A stretch of DNA of 64,000 nucleotides from Colwellia sp. (GCA_013215385.1 JABSOY010000007.1:310001-374000); one strand, 5' to 3'. Numbered from the stretch's first letter, positions 18,026 through 29,981 are shown. Notes: generated from the letters alone by a model not told the origin. Translations and numbers: made by a program.

Positions 18026-19177
18026 ATGTCATCACAAGTATCATCGAGCGCTGAAAACCAAAACTCTGCGCCTATAACGAAAGCACCACGCGACACCAAA
18101 GTAATTGTTGGCATGTCCGGCGGTGTCGACTCCTCTGTTTCTGCACACTTATTGATTGAACAAGGTTATCAAGTTGAAGGCTTGTTCATGAAAAACTGGG
18201 AAGAAGACGATACCGATGAATACTGCGCTGCGTCGCAAGACTTAGAAGATGCACAACTTGTTTGTGACAAGCTAGGGATAAAACTACATACCATCAATTT
18301 CGCGACCGAGTATTGGGATAATGTTTTCGAATACTTTCTGGCAGAATATAAAGCTGGACGAACGCCTAATCCAGATATTATGTGCAACAAAGAAATTAAA
18401 TTTAAAGCCTTTTTAGAATTTGCTTGTGAAGACTTAGGCGCAGATTACATTGCAACCGGTCATTATGTTCAACGTGAATTTATCGATGGTCAATGGGCGA
18501 TGTTACGCGGTTTAGATAGCAATAAAGATCAAAGCTACTTTTTATACACGCTTAGCGATGTACAAGTCGGTCGTACTTTATTTCCAGTGGGAAATATCGA
18601 AAAGCCTGCAGTACGCGTAATTGCCGAGCAAGCCGATTTAGTTACCCATAACAAAAAAGACAGCACCGGCATTTGTTTTATCGGTGAACGAAAATTTAAA
18701 GACTTCCTCGGTAAATATTTACCTGCACAACCGGGCAAAATAGAATCTGCCGAAGGTGAAGTGATTGGTGAGCACGACGGTTTGATGTATCACACCTTAG
18801 GTCAGCGTAAAGGTCTTCGTATCGGTGGTCTAGCCAATGCCGGTGAAGAGCCTTGGTATGTGGTAGAAAAAGACTTATTACGTAATGTATTAATTGTCGG
18901 TCAAGGGCATAATCATCCTCGCCTGTTTTCTAAAGGCTTAATTGGTAATCAGTTACATTTAGTTAATCGTAAGCCCCTTGCTGGCCCGATAAAATGTACC
19001 GTGAAAACGCGCTATCGCCAAGAGGATGTGCCTTGTCACTTATCTCCAATGAGCGACGGTGAATATTTAGTGATGTTTGATGAACCGCAAAGTTCAGTAA
19101 CACCAGGACAATCAGTGGTTTTCTATCTAGATAAACTTTGTTTAGGCGGCGGCATCATTAATAGTCTTATTCGTTAA
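18026..19177 (+). CDS. mnmA: tRNA-specific 2-thiouridylase MnmA
   Basis: MnmA adds sulfur to U34 of tRNA-Lys, -Glu and -Gln. It has 383 residues (E. coli 368). The PP-loop is [12 protein letters not shown] near residue 29, the first catalytic cysteine is in [12 protein letters not shown], and the persulfide-forming second cysteine is in [25 protein letters not shown] is also a family block. The first 23 residues are a polar extension before the conserved core, so the true start may be a little downstream. It is followed 46 bases later by hflD. Confidence 0.95.
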   Translation: MSSQVSSSAENQNSAPITKAPRDTKVIVGMSGGVDSSVSAHLLIEQGYQVEGLFMKNWEEDDTDEYCAASQDLEDAQLVCDKLGIKLHTINFATEYWDNVFEYFLAEYKAGRTPNPDIMCNKEIKFKAFLEFACEDLGADYIATGHYVQREFIDGQWAMLRGLDSNKDQSYFLYTLSDVQVGRTLFPVGNIEKPAVRVIAEQADLVTHNKKDSTGICFIGERKFKDFLGKYLPAQPGKIESAEGEVIGEHDGLMYHTLGQRKGLRIGGLANAGEEPWYVVEKDLLRNVLIVGQGHNHPRLFSKGLIGNQLHLVNRKPLAGPIKCTVKTRYRQEDVPCHLSPMSDGEYLVMFDEPQSSVTPGQSVVFYLDKLCLGGGIINSLIR

Positions 19178-19223
19178 GCGATTGCCTTAAAAATATACCT
19201 AGTAATATAAGCAGTAAAAAATT

Positions 19224-19847
19224 ATGAACAGCATAAATGAACAAACCCTAACACTTGCGGCTGTTTGCCAAGTGGCTTATTGGGTGCAAAAAATATCACG
19301 CAGTGGCCAAATAGACGAAGAAGAACTCGCTTTGTTACTCAATAGTATAATGAACACTTCGCCTGAAAATACCATGGCGGTATACGGTGGTGAAATTAGC
19401 CATTTAAAAACAGGGTTAACAACGTTAATTAGTCACTTAGGTAATAAATCGACAACAAAAGACCCTGAAATTACTCGCTATGTCGTCAGTTTATTAGGGT
19501 TAGAGCGCCGTTTAAATAAACATAGTGAGAAGATGAATGCTCTTGGCGAGCGCATTACGCAAAGCCAGCGTCAACTAGCACATTACGATATTACCAGTGA
19601 AACCTTGATTTCAAGCTTAGCGTCGATTTATAGTGATTTGATCAGCCCATTAGGGACCCCTATTCAAGTGGCGGGTGATCCAACATTATTAAAGCAAACC
19701 GTTAACCAACATAAAATACGTGCGTTATTACTCGCAGGTATTCGCTCAAGTGTATTATGGCGACAAGTCGGCGGAAAGCGCCGCAATATTTTATTTTCAC
19801 GTTCAAAAATTGTTGAATGTGCAGAGCAAATGCTCAGAACTTGTTAA
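19224..19847 (+). CDS. hflD: High-frequency lysogenization protein HflD homolog
   Basis: The protein has 207 residues and is mostly helical, with the family pattern LAAVCQVAYWVQKI, YGGEISHLKTGL, RYVVSLLGLERRL and IRALLLAGIRSSVLWRQVGG. In E. coli HflD is a membrane-associated protein that binds phage lambda CII; its cellular role is not well defined. Its place between mnmA and purB is conserved in gammaproteobacteria and supports the call. Confidence 0.92.
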   Translation: MNSINEQTLTLAAVCQVAYWVQKISRSGQIDEEELALLLNSIMNTSPENTMAVYGGEISHLKTGLTTLISHLGNKSTTKDPEITRYVVSLLGLERRLNKHSEKMNALGERITQSQRQLAHYDITSETLISSLASIYSDLISPLGTPIQVAGDPTLLKQTVNQHKIRALLLAGIRSSVLWRQVGGKRRNILFSRSKIVECAEQMLRTC

Positions 19848-19889
19848 AAAATTCGAAAAATTAGTTTTTAACCTTACTTTAAACATTAG

Positions 19890-21269
<1,380 letters not shown>

Positions 21270-21291
21270 TTTCGTTTAAACTTATACTGAT

Positions 21292-21316
21292 AAAGGAACC
21301 TTATGGTTCCTTTTTT
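21292..21316 (+). terminator. Rho-independent terminator after purB
   Basis: AAAGGAACC, a 4-base loop and GGTTCC are followed by a run of six T. It sits 23 bases after the purB stop and ends the mnmA-hflD-purB transcript. Confidence 0.92.
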
Positions 21317-21349
21317 ATGTTCTAAATTAATACTAAGAGTAACCATACC

Positions 21350-22504
21350 ATGCAAACAATCCATTGGGGCGAACTAACGCCAGAGCAATTTTTAAAAGAG
21401 TATTGGCAGAAAAAACCTCTCTTGATCAAAGGAGCTTTTAAAGACTTTACCGATCCTATCGATGCTAATGAACTTGCTGGTTTAGCCATGGAAAGCGAAA
21501 TTGAATCGCGAATAATTGCCAATAAAAATAACCAATGGCAAGTAGAGCAAGGCCCGTTTGAGTCATTCGACAAATTTGGTGAAAACAATTGGACGTTATT
21601 AGTTCAAGCGGTAAACAATTGGTCTCGTGATACCCAAGCACTATTAACCGCCGTTAGTTTTATACCTCAATGGCGTATTGATGATGTTATGGTCAGTTTT
21701 TCAACGCCAAACGGTGGTGTTGGTGCTCATTTAGATCAATACGATGTTTTTATTATTCAAGGTGAAGGAAAACGTCGCTGGCAAGTAGGTGCCCCAGATA
21801 GTTCGCTCGAAGAGTTATTACCTCACCCTGACTTAAAACAAGTTTCAGACTTTGTAGCTGTTATCGATGAAATAACCGAAGCCGGTGATTTACTTTATAT
21901 TCCGCCTAATCATCCGCACAATGGTATATCAATAGAAAACTCCATCAATTTTTCGATTGGCTTTCAAGCACCCAATAATCAAGAGTTGTGGTCAAGCTTT
22001 GCTGATAAACTAATTGATGAAGATCTAGGTGAGCAACGATTCCCTGATAATGATCGTTCCTTAACAACACAACCTCAACTACTTGAACAAAGCGATATTG
22101 CAAAACTTAAACTTTTTATGCAACAGCAGTTAGAAGACGATAGTTTATTCACTCCTTTTATTGGTAAATACCTAACATTAAATCATCATGCTTTAGAGAT
22201 ATTAATGCCTGTTTCTCCTATTACTGAAGGACGACTTGACGATATATTGGCTGAGTCAGAAAATACCTTAGTACCGGTTTCTGGCATTAAAAGCTTAATT
22301 ATTGAAAATAAGCCACATCAGGCAAGTTTTTTATATATAAATGGCGAAAGTTTTTTAATCGATAAAGAAACAATGGAATTAGCCACTTACTTAACAAAGC
22401 CACATACATTGACAACAAAACAGGTAAAAAGTTTAATGACTTGTTTGAAAAATAAACAATTGTTAACTAATGTTCTAAATATGGGCTTTTGGTATGTAGC
22501 ATAG
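21350..22504 (+). CDS. roxA: Ribosomal protein uL16 arginine hydroxylase (YcfD/RoxA)
   Basis: RoxA is a 2-oxoglutarate and Fe(II)-dependent JmjC-type oxygenase that hydroxylates an arginine of ribosomal protein L16. The 384-residue length matches the family. The iron site is HLDQYDVF (His-x-Asp) and the distal His in YIPPNHPHNG. The N-terminal block YWQKKPLLIKGAF and VGAHLDQYDVFIIQGEGKRRW are diagnostic. The C-terminal half is the dimerisation and winged-helix part. The neighbouring GNAT gene starts 20 bases later and is probably co-transcribed. Confidence 0.93.
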   Translation: MQTIHWGELTPEQFLKEYWQKKPLLIKGAFKDFTDPIDANELAGLAMESEIESRIIANKNNQWQVEQGPFESFDKFGENNWTLLVQAVNNWSRDTQALLTAVSFIPQWRIDDVMVSFSTPNGGVGAHLDQYDVFIIQGEGKRRWQVGAPDSSLEELLPHPDLKQVSDFVAVIDEITEAGDLLYIPPNHPHNGISIENSINFSIGFQAPNNQELWSSFADKLIDEDLGEQRFPDNDRSLTTQPQLLEQSDIAKLKLFMQQQLEDDSLFTPFIGKYLTLNHHALEILMPVSPITEGRLDDILAESENTLVPVSGIKSLIIENKPHQASFLYINGESFLIDKETMELATYLTKPHTLTTKQVKSLMTCLKNKQLLTNVLNMGFWYVA

Positions 22505-22523
22505 AAATTCGTGGAAGTGGATA

Positions 22524-22988
22524 ATGTCGTTTAGTGTCAGTAGGGTAAAATGGGAGCAAGCATCATCCTTATTAAGAGATGTACGTGAAAAGGTTTTTAT
22601 TTGTGAGTGGCGTATTCCACGGAAAATAGAATTTGACCGAAAAGATCATTACGCCTTTCATGTGCTCGTCTGTGACGATATTACCCAAGAGCCCGTTGCT
22701 ACGGGCAGAATTTTATCTACCGGCGAAATATCTCGTATTGCGGTATTAATGTCTTTTAGAAAAAGAAACGTCGACCGTGAAGTTATGAAAGGATTACTTG
22801 CCATAGCAAAAGATCTTAAGCTTGATGAAGTCTTTATGTACAGCCCTCTTGATGATGTTGAATATTTTAAGGAATTTAACTTTATCAGTGCCGGTGCGGT
22901 TTTTATGGAAGCCGGTATGCCTAGGCAGCGAATGGTTTGTTCAGTTGAAAATATCAATAACGCCACCAATTTTGCTTTTAACCACTAA
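22524..22988 (+). CDS. GNAT-family N-acetyltransferase
   Basis: The 154-residue protein starts with SFSVSRVKWEQASSLLRDVREKVFICEWRIP, similar to the opening of ElaA/YjcF-like acetyltransferases, and has ATGRILSTGEISRIAVLMSFRKRN, where acetyl-CoA-binding motif A (normally with GxGxG/A) is recognisable but weak. The substrate is unknown. It follows roxA closely on the same strand. Confidence 0.8.
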   Translation: MSFSVSRVKWEQASSLLRDVREKVFICEWRIPRKIEFDRKDHYAFHVLVCDDITQEPVATGRILSTGEISRIAVLMSFRKRNVDREVMKGLLAIAKDLKLDEVFMYSPLDDVEYFKEFNFISAGAVFMEAGMPRQRMVCSVENINNATNFAFNH

Positions 22989-23222
22989 TCAGTCAACGAG
23001 ATTAATATCCAATAATAAACTTCCTGGCGATTATTTCTCGGCATGTTCATAAATCCTGTGTTTTTTTCCTTACATATACCGGTACAACATAATAATAATA
23101 TTTTGATCTCACAACTAGCGTAGCGCTAGGCTAAGTGGTATTGTGCGCTCCGAAACAATACAACTCTTATTACAAAAGTAGAAAGACAAATAACTAAAAA
23201 CTTTTTACACGGAGATTTAAAA

Positions 23223-24266
23223 GTGGCAATTTTTGATTTAGTAGATTTCGACAATCATGAACAAGTTGTTTATTGCAGCGACGATGCAACGGGCTTAAAA
23301 GCTATCATTGCTGTACATAGTACTGCCCTTGGACCAGCAGCTGGCGGTTGTCGTTTTTGGGATTACGTAAACGATGAAGCAGCATTAAAAGATGTTTTAC
23401 GTTTATCAAAAGGCATGACTTACAAAAATGCTATGGCCGGTTTAAAACTTGGCGGTGGTAAAGGCGTTATTATCGGTAACCCTAAAAACTTAAAATCGGA
23501 TGACTTGTTTAAAGCTTTCGGTAATGCAGTTAATAATTTAGGTGGTCGATATTACACAGCTGAAGACGTTAATATTACCACTGGTGATATGGCTGTTGTT
23601 AATCAAGTAACTGACTTTGTCTCAGGTCTTGAGGGAAAAAGTGGTAATCCAGGTCCTTTCACTGCGCTAGGTACTTTCTTGGGTATAAAAGCTGCGGTTA
23701 AGTTCAAATTAGGTACTGAGGATCTAAACGGCATAAAAGTCGCTGTTCAAGGACTAGGTAGTGTTGGTTATTCATTATGTGAAAAATTGCATGCCGCTGG
23801 TGCGAAGTTAACTGTTACTGATATCAATCAACAAATTTTAGATAAGGCGGCTACCGAGTTAAATGCCACCGTGGTAAGTCTTGATGACATATATTCGCAA
23901 GACGTTGATGTATATGCTCCATGTGCATTAGGTGCATCAATTAATGATGAAAGTATTGCTCAATTGAAAGCCGTAATCATTGCCGGTTGTGCAAATAATC
24001 AATTAGAAGAAGCTCGTCATGATCAAGCATTACTAGAAAAAGGGATTTTATATGCACCTGACTATGTGATTAACGCAGGTGGTATTATTAATGTTGCCTT
24101 AGAAATTTACCCTGAACCATACTGCGCAGAGAAAGCGACCGGTTTAGTAGAAAATATCTATCAGACACTGATGAGTGTCTTTGAGTCAGCAAAAGATAAG
24201 AAATTACCTACTGGGCAAGTAGCTGATGAAATGGCGAGAACAATTATCGCGAATGGCGGAAAATAG
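23223..24266 (+). CDS. Leucine/valine-type amino acid dehydrogenase (Glu/Leu/Phe/Val dehydrogenase family)
   Basis: This enzyme deaminates branched-chain amino acids oxidatively with NAD. It has 347 residues, close to bacterial leucine dehydrogenases. The N-terminal domain has GPAAGGCRFW and the catalytic lysines in GMTYKNAMAGLKLGGGKGVI. The NAD domain has VAVQGLGSVGYSLCEKL, and C-terminal NAGGIINVALE is typical. It starts with GTG at 23223, preceded by GGAG. The gene stands alone, with about 230 bases upstream and a terminator downstream. Leucine versus valine or phenylalanine preference cannot be fixed by eye. Confidence 0.9.
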   Translation: MAIFDLVDFDNHEQVVYCSDDATGLKAIIAVHSTALGPAAGGCRFWDYVNDEAALKDVLRLSKGMTYKNAMAGLKLGGGKGVIIGNPKNLKSDDLFKAFGNAVNNLGGRYYTAEDVNITTGDMAVVNQVTDFVSGLEGKSGNPGPFTALGTFLGIKAAVKFKLGTEDLNGIKVAVQGLGSVGYSLCEKLHAAGAKLTVTDINQQILDKAATELNATVVSLDDIYSQDVDVYAPCALGASINDESIAQLKAVIIAGCANNQLEEARHDQALLEKGILYAPDYVINAGGIINVALEIYPEPYCAEKATGLVENIYQTLMSVFESAKDKKLPTGQVADEMARTIIANGGK

Positions 24267-24310
24267 ATTTTAGTTAAACACTAAAACGTCGCCGTAAATA
24301 CCAAAGTAAA

Positions 24311-24342
24311 AAGCCGCACTATCTATAAAGTGCGGCTTTTTT
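24311..24342. terminator. Terminator after the amino acid dehydrogenase gene
   Basis: AAGCCGCACT and AGTGCGGCTT pair perfectly around an 8-base loop and are followed by TTTT. The A-run on the other side lets it also serve the leftward GAPDH-like gene. Confidence 0.92.
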
Positions 24343-24387
24343 ATGAATATAAATTGAGGAGCCGTTCAACTCCTACAATTTTAATGA

Positions 24388-25836
24388 CTAAACTACAGGT
24401 AAGGTTGGTACTTGAATTCCAGCCATTTCTAACATGACTCGTACAACTTGACAGCTATAACCAAATTCGTTGTCATACCAGACATAAAGTACAGCGCGAT
24501 CGCCATCAACGATAGTTGCTTGTGAATCAACAACACCCGCATAACGCGAACCGACTAAGTCACTAGAAACGATTTCAGTTGAAGCGGTGTAATCTACTTG
24601 ATTTTGTAGTGGCGAGTTCAATGATATGTTACGTAAGTAATCATTAAGTGCTTCTTTATCAGTAGCATTTTTCAAATTCAAGTTCATGATAGCCATTGAA
24701 ACATTTGCCGTAGGAACACGAATGGCATTACCCGTTAATAAACCTTTCAATTCAGGCAATGCCTTAGCAACAGCTTTTGCAGCGCCGGTAGTACTAATAA
24801 CCATGTTTAAAGGTGCACTACGACCACGACGAGGTGCTGGGTGGTAGTTATCAATTAAGTTTTGATCATTGGTGTAAGAATGGACAGTTTCTACATGACC
24901 ATTTTTAATACCAAACTTATCGTTAATTGCTTTTAATACTGGCGTAATAGCGTTAGTAGTACAACTAGCAGCAGAAATGATTTTGTCATCCGCTAAAATC
25001 ATATCTTGATTTACGCCATAAACGATATTTTTAATATCGCCTTTAGCCGGGGCGGTTAGTAATACTTTGGCAACACCTTTTGATTGTAAGTGTTGTCCTA
25101 AACCTTCTTCGTCACTCCATACACCGGTGTTATCAACAACTAAAGCATCATTAATACCATATTGGGTATAGTCGATATCGCTCGGGCTGTTTGCATAAAT
25201 GACTTGGATAAAGGCGCCGTTAGCTTTAATTACGCTATTTTCTTCATCGATAGTAATGCTACCGTTAAATGCACCATGTACAGAATCACGACGTAATAAA
25301 CTAGCACGCTTAGCTAAGTCGCCTTTACCGCTTGGGCGAATAACAATAGCACGTAGGTTTAATGTAGAGCTCGGTCCTGCACGTTCAATTAATAAACGCG
25401 CTAATAAGCGGCCAATACGACCAAAACCATAAAGAACAACATCTTTAGGTTTTTGTTTGTCTGAATTTTTATTAATTGATACTAATTCTTTTTGTAAAAA
25501 CTGTTCAATTGAAACACCGTTGGCTTCACCCTTGAACAAGTAACGGTAAGCTAATTTACCCACATCAATACGTGCTGGCGCTAAATTCATCTTGTTTAAG
25601 GCATCTATAAAAGGAAAGCTTTCACGTAAACGTAGTTTACTATCTTCATGTAAAGCAACAGATTTATGTGCTTTTATAATATCGATTGCAGAAGCATTAA
25701 CTAATGGACGACCATAGATAGATACTTCAAGACCTTTATTTCTGAAAAGTTGCCCTATAATAGGTTGCATATTTTCAGCAAATGTTTGGCGTTCTTGCCA
25801 GCTAGCTTGGTATTGTTCCTCAAGATGAGAAGTCAT
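24388..25836 (-). CDS. GAPDH-family dehydrogenase with ~130-residue N-terminal extension
   Basis: The core from about residue 128 (VVLYGFGRIGRLLARLL) is a glyceraldehyde-3-phosphate dehydrogenase: the catalytic cysteine is in SAASCTTNAITP, the active-site histidine in ETVHSYTNDQNLI, then TTGAAKAVAKALPELKG and YDNEFGYSCQVV. The N-terminal 130 residues are helical and not part of ordinary GapA. At 482 residues it matches the long GapB-like group of marine gammaproteobacteria, often placed near gapA. Cofactor use (NAD or NADP, glycolytic or gluconeogenic) cannot be read here. It is monocistronic and divergent from the DUF2989 lipoprotein gene. Catalytic activity is likely but substrate could also be erythrose 4-phosphate. 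Confidence 0.88.
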   Translation of the reverse strand: MTSHLEEQYQASWQERQTFAENMQPIIGQLFRNKGLEVSIYGRPLVNASAIDIIKAHKSVALHEDSKLRLRESFPFIDALNKMNLAPARIDVGKLAYRYLFKGEANGVSIEQFLQKELVSINKNSDKQKPKDVVLYGFGRIGRLLARLLIERAGPSSTLNLRAIVIRPSGKGDLAKRASLLRRDSVHGAFNGSITIDEENSVIKANGAFIQVIYANSPSDIDYTQYGINDALVVDNTGVWSDEEGLGQHLQSKGVAKVLLTAPAKGDIKNIVYGVNQDMILADDKIISAASCTTNAITPVLKAINDKFGIKNGHVETVHSYTNDQNLIDNYHPAPRRGRSAPLNMVISTTGAAKAVAKALPELKGLLTGNAIRVPTANVSMAIMNLNLKNATDKEALNDYLRNISLNSPLQNQVDYTASTEIVSSDLVGSRYAGVVDSQATIVDGDRAVLYVWYDNEFGYSCQVVRVMLEMAGIQVPTLPVV

Positions 25837-26004
25837 TGCGTAAACCTTTTTATTTCAGTCAATTGAACGATGGGTTATTATTAATGTTAGCTATAATCTT
25901 AGCAGTAAAAGTAATAATAATTAAATTCGGCGCCATTGTAATCGAACATGAAAACTTTCGCCACTAATTACAAAACTTTTTCCCCCTTAACAATGGAACA
26001 AAAA

Positions 26005-26805
26005 ATGAAGTTAATAACGGTATGTTTGACATTACTTTTCTTATTATCAGGGTGTGATAACAAACCTAATTTTGCAGAACTATGTGAAAGTAATAGTGAA
26101 ATTTGCAATGAATTTGAAAAAGATTCTTGGTGTAAACGTGAGCGTATAATGGTTGGTTTTGCCAATTTAGATCAAAAATTGCAAGCTTCTGGCTTACATC
26201 AATTTAACCAGTTAGTTGCTTATGAAAATTATGAAAAATGCATGGTTCATGCTTCAAAAATAGAACATATAAAATTAAAACAAAAACAAACTATGCGTGT
26301 AAACAATGCAATAAAAGCTAAAGTTCGTATTGCCGAAATTTCAAAAGCAACAGAAAAATCAGAACATCCTCACCTGCTTTATTATCATTGGTCACGCTAT
26401 ATTAATGAGGAATCACTAGCTAAGTTTTTAGCACAAGAAGGTACTGATGCACTAGAAAACCCACAGTCCCAATTTAACTTAGCGACTTATTACACAAAAA
26501 TTGACCCTAAGAAAACGCTAAGTTTACTTTATCGTTCGCTTGAGCTCTATGAGGAAGATGAAGTTATAAACCCAGAAATCTTTCAATCAATATCAACTAT
26601 ATTTGTCGAAAAAAAAAGTACTAAACAAGTTTATATCTGGTTGAGAGTGCTGCGCTTGTATTCACCTGAAAATGAAGAAGTTACCGAGCAATCTTTAAAT
26701 AATTATTTAAAAGGTTATAAGTTAAATAAGGAATTGCTCGATAAGGTCGCTGTATCGACGTTAGATAAGATTGAAGCTGGAACGTTTAAATCACCTAAAG
26801 TGTAA
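26005..26805 (+). CDS. Lipoprotein of the DUF2989 type
   Basis: I start at ATG 26005 because it gives a compact lipoprotein signal (MKLITVCLTLLFLLSGC, lipobox LLSGC) and has GGA eight bases upstream; the frame is open from 25948. The mature protein of about 250 residues is helical and charged, with paired cysteines near the N-terminus (LCESNSEICNEF, WCKRE) and repeat-like helical hairpins (QFNLATYYTKIDPKKTLSLLYRSLELY) suggesting Sel1/TPR-like folding. It looks like the DUF2989 family of Alteromonadales and Vibrio relatives. Function unknown; envelope location inferred from the lipobox. Confidence 0.75.
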   Translation: MKLITVCLTLLFLLSGCDNKPNFAELCESNSEICNEFEKDSWCKRERIMVGFANLDQKLQASGLHQFNQLVAYENYEKCMVHASKIEHIKLKQKQTMRVNNAIKAKVRIAEISKATEKSEHPHLLYYHWSRYINEESLAKFLAQEGTDALENPQSQFNLATYYTKIDPKKTLSLLYRSLELYEEDEVINPEIFQSISTIFVEKKSTKQVYIWLRVLRLYSPENEEVTEQSLNNYLKGYKLNKELLDKVAVSTLDKIEAGTFKSPKV

Positions 26806-26831
26806 GCTAACTATCATGTAAAAGTGAGTAA

Positions 26832-27206
26832 CTAAACTCCGGCAAACTGTAAACTGAGTGAGTTTACACAATAGCGTTTGCCGGTAGGTTGAGGACCATC
26901 GTCAAAAACATGCCCTAAGTGAGAGTCACAATGTGCACACGTTATTTCAGTACGTTCCATACCGTGGGTATTATCCTCAATATAATGCACATTAGGACTA
27001 TTTGCCTCATAAAAACTTGGCCAACCACAGCCTGATTGAAATTTAGCTTGTGATGAAAAAAGCAATTTTTCACAACAGGCACAGTGGTAATTTCCTTCTA
27101 ACCAATGATCATTATATTCGCCACTAAATGGCTGTTCAGTAGCCGCTAAACGACACACTTGGAATGCCGCCGCTGATAATTTATCTTGATAAGGATCATT
27201 GGACAT
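26832..27206 (-). CDS. msrB: Peptide-methionine (R)-S-oxide reductase
   Basis: MsrB repairs methionine-R-sulfoxide in proteins. The 124-residue length fits a single-domain MsrB. The zinc site is CACC and CAHC, and the catalytic cysteine is in RYCVNSLSL near the C-terminus, as expected. FQSGCGWPSFYE and GHVFDDGPQPTGKRYC are the family blocks. It lies 17 bases downstream of gnd on the same strand, so it is probably in the gnd transcript. The end of the gene holds a nested inverted repeat (26839-26884). Confidence 0.96.
   Translation of the reverse strand: MSNDPYQDKLSAAAFQVCRLAATEQPFSGEYNDHWLEGNYHCACCEKLLFSSQAKFQSGCGWPSFYEANSPNVHYIEDNTHGMERTEITCAHCDSHLGHVFDDGPQPTGKRYCVNSLSLQFAGV
26839..26884. 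repeat. Nested perfect inverted repeat in the 3' end of msrB
   Basis: CCGGCAAAC pairs with GTTTGCCGG, and inside it TGTAAACT pairs with AGTTTACA over a 5-base loop. The 46 bases cover the codons of the catalytic-cysteine segment and lie just past the end of the convergent lipoprotein gene. It could act as a transcript end for that gene despite lacking a T-run. Confidence 0.75.
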
Positions 27207-27222
27207 AAAGTTTACCTCAGAT

Positions 27223-28755
27223 TTAGTGACCTAATTCGATCATTTCACGCTCTTGACTTGACCATTCTACATGAAATTTCTTACCCGGCTCTTGATCCAA
27301 ACGTTCAAACGTATGTGCGCCGAAGAAATCTCGCTGTCCTTGTAATAAGTTTGCAGGTAAAACAGCAGTACGCATTGCATCATAATAAGTTAATGATGTA
27401 CTTAAGGCACTAGTTGGAATACCCATTAAAGCTGTTTCTGCAATGCTTTTTCGCCAATTTAATTGATGAGCATTTAATTGTTTAGCAAAAAATTCGTCTA
27501 ACATTAGATTCTCTAAATTTGCATCTCGTTCAAAAGCTTCTGTAATCGACTGTAAAAATGCAGCTCGAATGATACAACCCGCACGCCATATTTTCGCAAT
27601 GCTAGCAAAATCTAATTTCCAAGAATGCTCATTTTCCGCTTGTCTCATTAATTGAAAGCCTTGTGCATAAGCACAAATTTTAGAACAGTAAATAGCATCA
27701 TGTAAACGTGCAATAAACGCTATTTTTTCATCTGAACTTAATTCAGCAACTTCAGGACCATTCAATAGACTTGAACTTTGCACTCGTAAATCTTTAAATG
27801 ATGAGATTGAACGTGCATAAACTGCTTGGGTGATGGTGGGTGCCGGCGCACCTAACTCTAAACTGCTCATTGCAGTCCATAATCCTGTGCCTTTTTGTCC
27901 AGCTTTATCTAGAATTAAATCAACCAGTGGAATGTTGTCTTCTGTAACTTTATGACGAAGTACTTCAACAGAAATTTCCATTAAGTAACTATCTAATGGG
28001 CCTTTGTTCCACTGTTCAAAGATATCAGCAATTTCGTCAGTTGATAAACGCAGCCCTGCTCGTAAGGTATGGTAGGCCTCACAGATAATTTGCATATCGG
28101 CATATTCAATACCGTTGTGTACCATTTTCACATAATGACCCGCACCTGCAGGACCAATATAAGCAGCACATGGCTCGCCATTTTCAATAATATCACCAGG
28201 CTTTGTTCGTTCTAACGGCTTACCTGTTTTTGGATCAACTTTCGCCGAGATAGCTTCCCATATAGGTTTAATACGCGCCCAAGCATAAGGAGAACCACTT
28301 GGCATAAGTGCCGGTCCAAAACGAGCACCTACTTCACCACCAGATACCGCTGAAGAAAAGAGGATAAAGTTATTTTTGTATTTTTTCTCACGAGCGACTG
28401 TATCAACCCAAAGGCTATTCCCTGTATCTATAATAATATCGTCAGGTTGAATACCAGCTCCTATTAAGCTTTCAGAAACTTGATCCACAGGGGCGCCTGC
28501 CGGTACTGAAAGTACGATAAGATGAGGGGTTTTTAAACGTGATAATAATTCTGTGTATGAAGAGCATCCGTAAACACGTTGTTTATTTTCACCATTTTCT
28601 AATTTGTCTTGGGCAATGACACCATTAATCTTTTCATTGTCTAAATCAAATGCTGCAATGCTATAACCATTATCGGCTAGGTTTAGTACCAAGTTCTTAC
28701 CCATTACACCTAGGCCTATAAAGCCGATGTCACACAAATTATCATCTTGTGTCAT
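27223..28755 (-). CDS. gnd: 6-phosphogluconate dehydrogenase (decarboxylating)
   Basis: Gnd oxidises 6-phosphogluconate to ribulose 5-phosphate with NADP in the oxidative pentose phosphate pathway. The Rossmann motif is GFIGLGVMGKNL. SGGEVGARFGPALMPSG and the catalytic lysine in YVKMVHNGIEYADMQ follow, and the C-terminal QRDFFGAHTFER is conserved. At 510 residues it is about 40 longer than E. coli Gnd. It is divergent from gapA with 221 bases between the starts. The HexR-like box at 28939-28953 lies nearer gapA but could affect both. Confidence 0.95.
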   Translation of the reverse strand: MTQDDNLCDIGFIGLGVMGKNLVLNLADNGYSIAAFDLDNEKINGVIAQDKLENGENKQRVYGCSSYTELLSRLKTPHLIVLSVPAGAPVDQVSESLIGAGIQPDDIIIDTGNSLWVDTVAREKKYKNNFILFSSAVSGGEVGARFGPALMPSGSPYAWARIKPIWEAISAKVDPKTGKPLERTKPGDIIENGEPCAAYIGPAGAGHYVKMVHNGIEYADMQIICEAYHTLRAGLRLSTDEIADIFEQWNKGPLDSYLMEISVEVLRHKVTEDNIPLVDLILDKAGQKGTGLWTAMSSLELGAPAPTITQAVYARSISSFKDLRVQSSSLLNGPEVAELSSDEKIAFIARLHDAIYCSKICAYAQGFQLMRQAENEHSWKLDFASIAKIWRAGCIIRAAFLQSITEAFERDANLENLMLDEFFAKQLNAHQLNWRKSIAETALMGIPTSALSTSLTYYDAMRTAVLPANLLQGQRDFFGAHTFERLDQEPGKKFHVEWSSQEREMIELGH

Positions 28756-28938
28756 ATTAGAAAATCCATAAAAAAATGCGAAAAATAATGGCCATATATT
28801 ATCACGAACAAAACTAACCGCCTAGCGCTATACACTTATAATTCATCATAGCTCACAATTTAAATCCGTAATAAAACATCTTTTTATTCCATAAAACCAT
28901 ATATACCGAAAGTTTTGCTTGTAAAAATCTCAAAATGA

Positions 28939-28953
28939 TGTAATTTTACTACA
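28939..28953. promoter_or_regulatory. HexR-like operator upstream of gapA
   Basis: TGTAATTTTACTACA is a near-palindrome matching the HexR pattern TGTAATNNNATTACA, 23 bases before the gapA start. The same pattern occurs twice between zwf and hexR. In Shewanella and relatives HexR controls central carbon genes including gap genes. Site use is inferred. Confidence 0.75.
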
Positions 28954-28967
28954 TTATTGTTACTTAG

Positions 28968-29981
<1,014 letters not shown>

